Part shown: piece after piece, positions 13,402 to 20,003 of the stretch | Layout: each line of letters starts with the position of its first letter | How positions within the stretch are numbered: position 1 is the stretch's first letter | Assembly: GCA_050184225.1 (NCBI GenBank) | Contig: JBFXAN010000115.1 | Coordinates: 1-20,673, forward strand | Origin: JBFXAN01 sp050184225 | GTDB lineage: Bacteria; Chloroflexota; Dehalococcoidia; CAUJGQ01 | Direction of reading: 5' to 3' | Length of the DNA: 20,673 nt | Made by a program: the position numbers and the translations under genes | Notes under the pieces: generated by a model | Seen by the model: the letters and a program-made list of their open reading frames with translations, nothing else | The model's database searches: none | Told to the model about the DNA's origin: nothing

Positions 13402-14679
13402 CTACCTCAGCGAATTGAGAACTTCGCGGGCGGCACGCTGACCGGACTCGATCGCGCCGTGAACGGTCGCCGGGTGGTCGGAGTTGGTCGCTTCACCAGC
13501 GAAATGGACGGCGCCGCAGGGTGCGGCGAGCGCGTCGCGCAGTCCAAGCCCGTGCGGTGGCCGCGACGAGTATCCCATCGCGATATATGGTTCCGCGCCC
13601 CAGGCGATGTATCGCGCATCGCGCACCCGGTCGGAAAGGGACGCACCCAGAATGTCGCCGAGTTGGCGGGCGGCTTCTTCCGCCGCATCCTCGGTGCTAG
13701 CCGTTTCGAGCGCCGCCGCATCACGGCCGCCGAAGAAGGCGGTGACGATCGGTTCCTCGTTCGGCTGTCCCTGTCCCGGCCGCCACCAAACCTGTGTACT
13801 TCGCGTCGTCCAGAGGAAGGTCATGTCAGCGGGCCAGTACACCTGGTCGAAACGGAGGATGACCTTGCTGATATGACCGGCGTTCAAACGCACGACGGCG
13901 TCCTGCTTTGCCGCGGGCAGCGGTGGGCTAAACTCGACATCGCCGCGTTTGAGGATGCCGAGCGGCAGCGTCACAATCGCACGGTCGAATCGCTCGACCC
14001 GACCGCCGACCGTCAGCTCGGCAGACCGATCATCCCAATGCACGGTTCGCACCGGCGCGTTGAGCTCGATTGGCAGTCCCGATGCTGCTTGAATCATGAG
14101 GGCGGCATAGCCATCGGTCAGGCGGAAGTGTCGCAAGGTCTCGGGAAGCTCGGTGACCCGCGGCATCGCCGACCCAATGCCGGCGTCTTCAAGGTCGGTG
14201 GCGGCCAGCTCGGCGAAGTAGTTGGCGATGAGCCGGCGTCGCTCCGGTGTCAGCGGCTGCGGGGAAATCTCCGGCCAGAGTTCGAGAACGTGATCGAGGC
14301 TCGCGTCGGTACGCCCGGCCGCCAGCCATTGCTCGGTCAACCGGCCGATCGCGAGGAGGGGATCGGTACCGAATTCGACACCTGCCTCGCCTCGGTCAAG
14401 CAGATGGCCGTCGAGATGGAACCACATACGGTATGTGTGGGCGGCACCCGTGGTCCGAGCACCACAGTCACGAATCCACGGCCATGTCGCGATCCGCTCA
14501 CCGTGAACGAACTCGGCACCCAGTTCGACCGGATGCGACGCAAACGAGACGTCGGTGCGGACCCGGCCGCCAATCTGGGTGCCGGCTTCCACCAGCACAA
14601 CGTCATGGCCGGCCGGCACCAGCGTGCGCGCGGCGCTGATACCGGCCGCGCCAGCGCCAATGACCGCGATTCGAGCCAT
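13402..14679 (-). CDS. FAD-dependent amine oxidase (flavin-containing)
   Basis: The 425-residue product has the FAD-binding Rossmann motif at the N terminus: MARIAVIGAGAAGISAARTL, followed by the Glu-containing VVLVEAGTQIGGRVRTD. The GxGxxG is at residues 8-13, and GGRVRT is the standard amine oxidase block. Further matches are VELGAEFVHG, RFDRAIVTLPLGILKRGDV (substrate/FAD domain) and the C-terminal VHFAGEATNSDHPATVHGAIESGQRAA, which closes the FAD site. This is the polyamine/monoamine oxidase fold, which oxidises amines to imines with release of peroxide; the substrate is not evident. ATG 14679 is chosen because it begins the Rossmann fold and follows GCAGGAACTC; the frame is open further upstream, but that part is an unrelated repeat-bearing sequence. 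It diverges from gcvH. Confidence 0.92.
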   Translation of the reverse strand: MARIAVIGAGAAGISAARTLVPAGHDVVLVEAGTQIGGRVRTDVSFASHPVELGAEFVHGERIATWPWIRDCGARTTGAAHTYRMWFHLDGHLLDRGEAGVEFGTDPLLAIGRLTEQWLAAGRTDASLDHVLELWPEISPQPLTPERRRLIANYFAELAATDLEDAGIGSAMPRVTELPETLRHFRLTDGYAALMIQAASGLPIELNAPVRTVHWDDRSAELTVGGRVERFDRAIVTLPLGILKRGDVEFSPPLPAAKQDAVVRLNAGHISKVILRFDQVYWPADMTFLWTTRSTQVWWRPGQGQPNEEPIVTAFFGGRDAAALETASTEDAAEEAARQLGDILGASLSDRVRDARYIAWGAEPYIAMGYSSRPPHGLGLRDALAAPCGAVHFAGEATNSDHPATVHGAIESGQRAAREVLNSLR

Positions 14680-14747
14680 GAGTTCCTGCTTCGAGTGTCG
14701 ATGGCACGTACTGTATCGTCTCCGCCGCTGGATCGGGAAGTCTAGCG

Positions 14748-14812
14748 GGGAGGACGGGCATCCTTGCCCGCATCGATGCCACGCTGCTGTGGGCAAGGAT
14801 GCCCGCGCTCCC
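14748..14812. repeat. Inverted repeat in the amine oxidase-gcvH gap
   Basis: Perfect 15-bp arms CGGGCATCCTTGCCC (14755-14769) and GGGCAAGGATGCCCG (14791-14805) flank a 21-base loop. A further GGGAG/CTCCC pair (14748-14752, 14808-14812) extends the stem past a 2-base bulge. The wording differs from families A and B, so it may be a third family. It lies in the divergent promoter region of gcvH and the amine oxidase, about 90 bases before gcvH. Confidence 0.82.
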
Positions 14813-14900
14813 AGGAGGAGGTTCGGCGCTCGGACGCGCGTGGGCGGGCGGGATGGCTGTGCTACGATGGGGCGGCGATATCTCACTGTGGAGCCGGCCG

Positions 14901-15293
14901 ATGGACGTTCCCGACGACCAGAAGTACTCGCGCGAGCACGAGTGGGTGCGCGTTGACGAAAGCGGGATCGCGACCGTTGGGATCACGGATTTCGCCCAGG
15001 ATCAGCTTGGGGACATCGTCTATCTCGGGCTGCCCGAGGTGGGGGTCAACGTTCGCCAAAATGAGAAGTGCGGCGAGGTTGAATCGGTCAAGTCTGTGTC
15101 TGAGCTGTACAGTCCGGTGAGCGGCGAGGTCGTCGAGGTCAACGAACTGGCGGTTGATTCGCCGGAGCTGGTAAACCAATCGGCCTATGGTGACGGCTGG
15201 CTGTGGCAGGTACGCCTCGACAATCCCGCCGAGCTCGAGAATCTCCTCAGCGCCGAAGAGTATCGCGAACTGATCAAGGACGCGGCCGACTAG
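14901..15293 (+). CDS. gcvH: Glycine cleavage system H protein
   Basis: This 130-residue lipoyl carrier shuttles the aminomethyl group between the P, T and L proteins of glycine cleavage. The lipoylation site is Lys64 in GEVESVKSVSELYSPVSG, the invariant family motif. YSREHEWVRVDESGIATVGI near the N terminus and AYGDGWLWQVRL near the C terminus (GEGWL region) complete the family pattern. Length is normal for H protein (about 125-130). ATG 14901 is chosen because it starts the conserved region and is preceded by GTGGAGCCGGCCG (GGAG with a 7-base spacer); the open frame begins further upstream inside the repeat-containing gap. It leads the gcvH-gcvPA-gcvPB operon; gcvT is not in the window. I saw no glycine riboswitch in its 221-base upstream gap. 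Confidence 0.96.
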   Translation: MDVPDDQKYSREHEWVRVDESGIATVGITDFAQDQLGDIVYLGLPEVGVNVRQNEKCGEVESVKSVSELYSPVSGEVVEVNELAVDSPELVNQSAYGDGWLWQVRLDNPAELENLLSAEEYRELIKDAAD

Positions 15294-15297
15294 TTCC

Positions 15298-16659
15298 ATG
15301 GGACCTCTGAACCCTTACGTCGGAACGACGGCCGAGGAGCGGGCGGCGATGCTCGCGCGGATCGGCGTCGCGGGCGCGGACGATCTCTTTGCCGACCTGC
15401 CCGAGGAGTATCGTGATCCGCTGATCGACCTGCCGCCGCCGCTGTCGGAGGCCGATCTTCAGCGCGAGATGGCGGCGCTGGCGGCGCGGAATCGTCCGCT
15501 CGGTGGGCTCAGCAGTTTCCTCGGCGGGGTGGCGGCACACCACTACGTGCCGAGCACCGTCCGGCACATTACCGGCCGGAGTGAGTTCTACACTGCCTAC
15601 ACGCCGTACCAGCCGGAGATCGCCCAGGGGACATTGCAGACCGCCTTCGAGTTTCAGTCGATGGTCTGCGAGTTGACCGGCATGGACGTTGCCAATACCG
15701 GCATGTATGACGGCGCGACGGCGCTGGCCGAGGCGTGCGCGATGGCCTGCCGCGTCACGGGGCGCCGCCGGATCGCCGTGCTGGCGAGCCTGGACCCGAT
15801 CCTGCTGGATACAGTGCGGACCTATGCCGGCGCGCACGGCGTCGAGGTCGATGTCGTCGCGCGCGGGACACGTCTCTCCGATGACTATGCGTGTTTGGCG
15901 GTCCAGCAGCCGAACTGCTTCGGGGCGTTCGAGGATGGCACGGTGGTCCGGCAGGCGGCAACCGATGCGGGGGCGCTGCTCGTGGTCAGCGTGGCGCCGC
16001 TCTCGCTCGGACTGTTCGCGCCGCCATCGAGCTACGGCGCCGATGTCGTGGTCGGGGATGGCCAGTCGCTGGGCGCGGGACTGAACTTCGGCGGTCCGTC
16101 GGTGGGGCTGTTCGCGTGCAACGAGCGGTTCCTGCGGCAGATGCCCGGCCGGATCGTCGGCGAGACCAAGGATATCGAAGGACGGACCGGTTATGTGTTG
16201 ACGTTGCAGACACGGGAGCAGCACATCCGCCGCGAGCGGGCAACCTCGAACATCTGCACCAGCCAGCAGCTCGTCGCCCTGGCCGCGACTGTCTACCTCT
16301 CCGTGCTCGGTCCGCGCGGCATCCGGCACATCGCTGAATTGTGCTATCACAAAGCGCATTATGCCGCGTCGCGGATTGCCGCGCTGCCTGGTTTCCGGCT
16401 GTGGCCGGACGGAATGGCGGATAGTGTTGAGCCGATATTCTGGAATGAATTCACCGTCCGCTGTCCAGTCCCGCCGTCGGCGATCAATGACGCATTGCTC
16501 ACGCGAGGTATCATCGGCGGCGTCGATCGGTCTGCACAGAGTCCCGATGCGATGACGCTGTGCGTGACGGAGATGAACACGCGCGCGGAGATCGATGCTC
16601 TGGTTGATGCGCTGGCGAAGATGGGAGCGAACCCCTCCCCCGGCCCCTCCCCCCGCTGA
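15298..16659 (+). CDS. gcvPA: Glycine dehydrogenase (decarboxylating) subunit 1
   Basis: This 453-residue subunit pairs with GcvPB to form the two-part P protein found in many bacteria and archaea. The complex decarboxylates glycine and passes the aminomethyl group to GcvH. Family blocks include AHHYVPSTVRHITGRSEFYT (about 81-100), YTPYQPEIAQGTLQ, FQSMVCELTGMDVANTGMYD, GDGQSLGAGLNFGGPSVGLF and GRIVGETKDIEGRTGYVLTL. SNICTSQQLVAL follows in the C-terminal part. The start ATG 15298 is 4 bases after gcvH, with no separate ribosome-binding site, so it is translationally coupled. The last codons (NPSPGPSPR) and the TGA stop lie inside a repeat of the family A type. They are not conserved gcvPA sequence: the native C terminus was probably replaced by the insertion. 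Confidence 0.95.
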   Translation: MGPLNPYVGTTAEERAAMLARIGVAGADDLFADLPEEYRDPLIDLPPPLSEADLQREMAALAARNRPLGGLSSFLGGVAAHHYVPSTVRHITGRSEFYTAYTPYQPEIAQGTLQTAFEFQSMVCELTGMDVANTGMYDGATALAEACAMACRVTGRRRIAVLASLDPILLDTVRTYAGAHGVEVDVVARGTRLSDDYACLAVQQPNCFGAFEDGTVVRQAATDAGALLVVSVAPLSLGLFAPPSSYGADVVVGDGQSLGAGLNFGGPSVGLFACNERFLRQMPGRIVGETKDIEGRTGYVLTLQTREQHIRRERATSNICTSQQLVALAATVYLSVLGPRGIRHIAELCYHKAHYAASRIAALPGFRLWPDGMADSVEPIFWNEFTVRCPVPPSAINDALLTRGIIGGVDRSAQSPDAMTLCVTEMNTRAEIDALVDALAKMGANPSPGPSPR

Positions 16660-16743
16660 CGCGCGGAGCGGGGAGCCAGGATCAACCGAGGGCTACCAGT
16701 ATCTCCCCTCCTCCGCAGCGTGGGGGAGGGGCCGGGGGAGGGG
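16632..16743. repeat. MITE-like family A element spanning the gcvPA stop and gcvPB ribosome-binding site
   Basis: Perfect 22-base terminal arms at 16632-16653 and 16722-16743 are reverse complements (the left begins CCCCTCCCCCGGCCCCTCCC). Between them lie a secondary hairpin with CGCTGACGCGCGGAG, the same centre as the element at 201-258, and the core TCAACCGAGGGCTACCAGTA, related to that of 5564-5727. Total length is about 112 bases. The TGA of gcvPA (16657-16659) is in the element, and the G-rich right arm ends 7 bases before the gcvPB ATG. Confidence 0.88.
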
Positions 16744-16744
16744 G
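16722..16744 (+). promoter_or_regulatory. G-rich ribosome-binding region of gcvPB with quadruplex potential
   Basis: Four runs of at least four G separated by 1-2 bases (GGGGG A GGGG CC GGGGG A GGGGG) end 6 bases before the gcvPB ATG. The GGGGGAGGGGG part can serve as the Shine-Dalgarno site, but the whole tract also fits a G-quadruplex consensus, and the repeat lets it pair with its left arm. This is derived from the repeat, not from native leader sequence. Confidence 0.65.
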
Positions 16745-16750
16745 CCGTCG

Positions 16751-18214
16751 ATGCCTGATCTTACCTTCGACCGCTCGGTGTCCGGTCATCAAGGCGTGCG
16801 GCTGCCCGATCTGGATGTACCGGAGTCGGCGTTGCCGGATGGGGCGCTGCTGCGGGATGGCGTGCGGTTACCGGAGATGTCGCAGCTGGAAGTACTGCGC
16901 TACTTCACGGCGCTGAGCCGACTGAACTACAGCATCGCCAGCGGGGTCTATCCGCTCGGGTCGTGCACGATGAAGTACAACCCGACGGTGCATGAGGATG
17001 TCGCGTCGATGCCCGGCTTTGCCTCGCTGCATCCAAGCCAACCGCCGGAGACGGTGCAGGGGGCGCTTGCTGTTCTGCTCGAGTTACAGGAGATGCTGGC
17101 CGCGATCACCGGCATGGACGGTGCGACGCTCGCGCCGATGGCCGGGGCGCAGGGCGAATTCTCCGGCATCTTGATGATCAAGGCGTTCCTGGCGGACGCG
17201 GGCGGATCGGGGCGGACGCGGATCCTGATCCCTGATTCGGCGCACGGCACCAACCCGGCGACGGCGGCGATGTGCGGCTTCGAGGTCGTGTCGATCCCGA
17301 CCGCCGCGGACGGCGGCATGGACCTTGACCGGCTCGGCCAGGAGCTGGACGAGCGCACGGCGGCGCTGATGCTGACCCTGCCGAACACGCTCGGGCTATG
17401 GGAGCGGAAGATTACCGAGATCGTGGCGATGGTCCACGGCGCCGGCGCGCAGTTGTACGGCGACGGTGCCAACCTCAACGCGATCGCGGGTCAGATCCGG
17501 CCCGGCGAGCTCGGTTTCGATGCATGGCACATCAACGTGCACAAGACATTCAGCACGCCGCACGGCGGCGGCGGCCCCGGCGCCGGTCCGGTGGCGGTGA
17601 AGGCGCACCTGCTGCCGTATCTGCCCGAGCCGCACGCGGTACGGGGTGAGGATGGGCTGGTACAGCTGGCCCGGCCGGAGCGGAGCATCGGGCGCCTCAG
17701 CCAGTTTCACGGCAACTACGGCATCCTGCTGCGGGCCTATACCTATCTGCGAACGCTCGGGGTGGAAGGACTCCGCGAGATGAGCGAGGCGGCAGTGGTG
17801 CATGCCAACTACCTGCGGGTGCGATTGCGCGATGCCTACCGGCTTCCCTACGACCGGACGGTGATGCATGAGGCCGTCTTCTCGGCATCGCGGCAGAAGG
17901 CGCGAAACGGCGTGCGCACGCTCGACATCGCCAAACGGCTGATCGACTACGGCTACCATCCGCCGACGGTGTATTTCCCCCTGATCGTCGACGAGGCGCT
18001 GATGATCGAGCCGACCGAGGCGGAGTCGAAGGACTCGATCGATGCCTTCTGCGACGCAATGCTGGCGATCGCCCGCGAGGCGGAGGAGCAGCCGGAGCTG
18101 TTGAGGGAGGCGCCGACGACCGCACCGCTCCGTCGACTCGACGAAGCGACGGCAGCGCGCAAGCCGGTGCTGCGCTGGCGTCCGGCGCAGCCAAACGAGC
18201 CACACGACGGCTGA
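16751..18214 (+). CDS. gcvPB: Glycine dehydrogenase (decarboxylating) subunit 2
   Basis: This 487-residue subunit carries the pyridoxal phosphate of the P protein. The PLP lysine is Lys265 in HINVHKTFSTPHGGGGPGAG, the family signature. Other conserved blocks are GVYPLGSCTMKYNP (66-79), ITGMDGATLAPMAGAQGEF (120-138), PDSAHGTNPATAAMCGFEVV (161-180) and LYGDGANLNAI. Length is usual for GcvPB. ATG 16751 is chosen because the conserved region begins there and because the upstream open frame encodes only a C-rich repeat. The G-rich end of a family A repeat acts as the ribosome-binding site. The stop TGA at 18212 abuts another imperfect palindrome (18213-18287), so both ends of this gene are bordered by repeats. 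It is the last gene of the gcv operon. Confidence 0.95.
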   Translation: MPDLTFDRSVSGHQGVRLPDLDVPESALPDGALLRDGVRLPEMSQLEVLRYFTALSRLNYSIASGVYPLGSCTMKYNPTVHEDVASMPGFASLHPSQPPETVQGALAVLLELQEMLAAITGMDGATLAPMAGAQGEFSGILMIKAFLADAGGSGRTRILIPDSAHGTNPATAAMCGFEVVSIPTAADGGMDLDRLGQELDERTAALMLTLPNTLGLWERKITEIVAMVHGAGAQLYGDGANLNAIAGQIRPGELGFDAWHINVHKTFSTPHGGGGPGAGPVAVKAHLLPYLPEPHAVRGEDGLVQLARPERSIGRLSQFHGNYGILLRAYTYLRTLGVEGLREMSEAAVVHANYLRVRLRDAYRLPYDRTVMHEAVFSASRQKARNGVRTLDIAKRLIDYGYHPPTVYFPLIVDEALMIEPTEAESKDSIDAFCDAMLAIAREAEEQPELLREAPTTAPLRRLDEATAARKPVLRWRPAQPNEPHDG

Positions 18215-18287
18215 TCGCCGAAGAGGCAGCGAAATCACCGGGGCACCAAGCCTCCCCTTGCCCTGGTGCCTCGGCGCCTTGGCGATC
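18213..18287. repeat. Imperfect palindrome after gcvPB
   Basis: The outer arms GATCGCC (18213-18219) and GGCGATC (18281-18287) pair, and within them GGCACCA (18242-18248) pairs with TGGTGCC (18264-18270). The wording resembles dispersed GGCACCAAGGCACCAAG-type repeats. It begins inside the gcvPB stop codon. It may contribute to transcription termination, but there is no T-run. Confidence 0.5.
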
Positions 18288-18348
18288 AATCGTGCCGCGC
18301 CTCCAATGAGCCGAGCCGCTATGATAGCCCCGACCAAACGACAGCACT

Positions 18349-18387
18349 CCCCGCCCCAAGGCGTTGGGGCGGGGCTGGGGGAGGGGG
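18349..18387. repeat. Partial family A repeat with G-rich end, upstream of the first SDR
   Basis: An 11-bp stem CCCCGCCCCAA/TTGGGGCGGGG (18349-18359, 18364-18374) with a 4-base loop leads into CTGGGGGAGGGGG (18375-18387). The right end has the same GGGGGAGGGGGCC wording as the element at 16632-16743. The G tract 18366-18387 has four G runs and serves as the probable ribosome-binding region of the SDR starting at 18397. Confidence 0.75.
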
Positions 18388-18396
18388 CCATCACTC

Positions 18397-19197
18397 GTGT
18401 TCCGCCTCGACGACAAGGTCTGTATCGTCACCGGCGCCGGCCGCGGACTGGGTCAGCAGATGGCGCTGTCACTGGCGCGGGCCGGTGCGGATCTGGTCTG
18501 CGCTGCCCGGACGAGCGAGCAGATCGAAGAAACCGCCGGACAAATCCGCGACATCGGGCGACGTGCGATCGCCGTGCCGACCGACGTACGCTCCTCCGAA
18601 CAGATCGATGCGCTGGTCGGCGCCTGCCTGGAGGAGTTCGGGCGTCTCGACGTGATGATCGCGAATGCGGGCGGGGGCGGTGGCGCCGGTGGCAAGACAC
18701 CCGACGCCGCCTCCGACGACGAATGGCACGACACGCTCGACACGAATCTCTCCAGCGCCTACTACTGCGCGCGCGCGTCGATCCGGCCGATGCGCGAGGC
18801 CGGCGGCGGCGTGATCGTGACGGTGGCATCGGGCACGGGCATGCGCGGCTATGCACCCGGCTGGGCATATGCGGCGGCGAAGGCCGGGGTGATGACGCTG
18901 ACGCGCTCGTTGGCGGTGATCTATGCCCGCGAGCAGATCCGGGTGAACTGTATCGTACCGGGCTTCATCGCCCAGCGGCCGCCGCGCGATGAAGCGGAGG
19001 TCGAACGACGCGCCCAACAAGGCCGGTTTATTCCGGCGGGCCGGATCGGCCGGGCGGAGGAATTGGGACCGCTGGCGGTCTACCTCGCCTCGGATGCATC
19101 GTCGTATGTGACGGGCGAGGTCTTTGTGATCGACGGCGGCGGACTTGCCGGCGGCATCGCGCCGATCGGCTGGACGTTGGAGGGACCGGCGTCATGA
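18397..19197 (+). CDS. Short-chain dehydrogenase/reductase (SDR), catalytic residues intact
   Basis: This 266-residue classical SDR is an NAD(P)-dependent alcohol/ketone oxidoreductase. The cofactor motif is VTGAGRGLG (11-19), followed by NAG (90-92) and a long glycine run in that loop. The catalytic triad is present: Ser145 in VTVASGTG, then Tyr158 and Lys162 in AYAAAKAGV. The C-terminal VNCIVPGFI and SYVTGEVFVIDGGG are standard and resemble FabG and 3-hydroxyacyl-CoA dehydrogenase-like members. GTG 18397 is the best start: it follows the G-rich tract by nine bases, and the product then begins FRLDDKVCIVTG, the usual distance before the cofactor motif. Its TGA overlaps the start of the next SDR (ATGA at 19194-19197). 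Substrate unknown; the neighbouring crotonase suggests acyl-CoA or ring-degradation chemistry. Confidence 0.9.
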   Translation: MFRLDDKVCIVTGAGRGLGQQMALSLARAGADLVCAARTSEQIEETAGQIRDIGRRAIAVPTDVRSSEQIDALVGACLEEFGRLDVMIANAGGGGGAGGKTPDAASDDEWHDTLDTNLSSAYYCARASIRPMREAGGGVIVTVASGTGMRGYAPGWAYAAAKAGVMTLTRSLAVIYAREQIRVNCIVPGFIAQRPPRDEAEVERRAQQGRFIPAGRIGRAEELGPLAVYLASDASSYVTGEVFVIDGGGLAGGIAPIGWTLEGPAS

Positions 19198-19967
19198 CGG
19201 ACGATCCATTCAGTCTCGCCAGGAAGAAAGGTCTGGTGCTCGGAGCGGGGACGCCCGCCGGCCGTGCGATCGCGGTGGCACTGGCGGAAGCGGGCGCCGA
19301 TGTGGCGGTGGCGTCTGCCTCGCTCGACGGCGAGGAGGTGATGGCCTGTCGCCGGACGCACCGCGCGATCGAGGCGCTCGGCCGGCGGTCCGCCGAATAC
19401 GCATTTGACGTGACGCTCGGGCAGAACGTGCAGGTTTCCACCCGCCAGGTGACGAAGGAGATGGGCGGGCTGGACTTTCTCGTCTACGCGGTCGCTTCGG
19501 TGTTGAACCGGCCGCTGGAGAAGACGACGGACGCGGAATGGACCCGCGCGCTCGCGGTCAATCTGAGCGGCGCGTTCTTCGCCTGTCGGGCGGCGGCACG
19601 GGAGATGCTGGCGGCCGGCGGCGGGCGCATCGTCCTCGTTACCAGCAATCTGGGCGAACGCGGGCTGGCGGGCGCCTCGATGCTGGCGGCAGCGCATCAT
19701 GGCGTGATCGGATTGACGCGGACACTGGCGATCGAGCTGGCGGATCGGGGCGTGCGCGTCAACGCGATCGCGGCCGGCTGGCTGGAAGGCGTGCCAGGCG
19801 CGGGCGAACCGCACGAGGAGAACCTGCTGGTCCGCTACATTCCGATGCGGCGGTTGGGACATCCGGAAGAACTCGGCCCGCTCGCGGTCTATCTTGCATC
19901 AGATGCGTCGGGCTACATCACCGGCCAGGTGCTGCACGTCGATGGCGGCGTGGCGCAACATCTTTAG
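19194..19967 (+). CDS. SDR-family protein with altered catalytic site, probable non-catalytic partner or variant
   Basis: This 257-residue protein has the SDR fold but not the SDR active site. The cofactor region is GLVLGAGTPAGRA (13-25) instead of the usual TGxxxGIG. The NAG motif is replaced by VYAVAS. Ser151 in VLVTSNLG remains, but the positions 13 and 17 residues later, which hold Tyr and Lys in the upstream SDR, are Leu164 and His168 (SMLAAAHHGVIG). The C-terminal VNAIAAGW and YITGQVLHVDGG are intact. The fold should therefore hold, and a dinucleotide may bind, but ordinary hydride-transfer chemistry looks unlikely. It overlaps the active SDR by four bases, so the two should be made in similar amounts; a heteromeric pair is a reasonable inference. 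There is no frameshift or stop, so it is not a pseudogene. Confidence 0.88.
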   Translation: MTDDPFSLARKKGLVLGAGTPAGRAIAVALAEAGADVAVASASLDGEEVMACRRTHRAIEALGRRSAEYAFDVTLGQNVQVSTRQVTKEMGGLDFLVYAVASVLNRPLEKTTDAEWTRALAVNLSGAFFACRAAAREMLAAGGGRIVLVTSNLGERGLAGASMLAAAHHGVIGLTRTLAIELADRGVRVNAIAAGWLEGVPGAGEPHEENLLVRYIPMRRLGHPEELGPLAVYLASDASGYITGQVLHVDGGVAQHL

Positions 19968-20003
19968 CGGCGAGACGTTCGGAGTTCGGTATGGAGGAAT
20001 GAG

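Noticed and set aside
13384..14745. Long + strand open frame (453 codons)
   Set aside because: It is antisense to the amine oxidase, whose FAD motifs prove the other strand; the translation is low-complexity.
14680..14886. Extended N terminus of the amine oxidase
   Set aside because: The added residues are encoded by the hairpin-bearing divergent gap and precede a typical Rossmann start with its own ribosome-binding site at 14679.
14680..14900. Glycine riboswitch ahead of gcvH
   Set aside because: I saw no glycine aptamer-like pattern; only an unrelated inverted repeat is seen.
16595..16750. Extended N terminus of GcvPB
   Set aside because: It would be Pro/Arg/Gly-rich sequence translated from the family A repeat and overlaps the end of gcvPA; the conserved protein begins at 16751.
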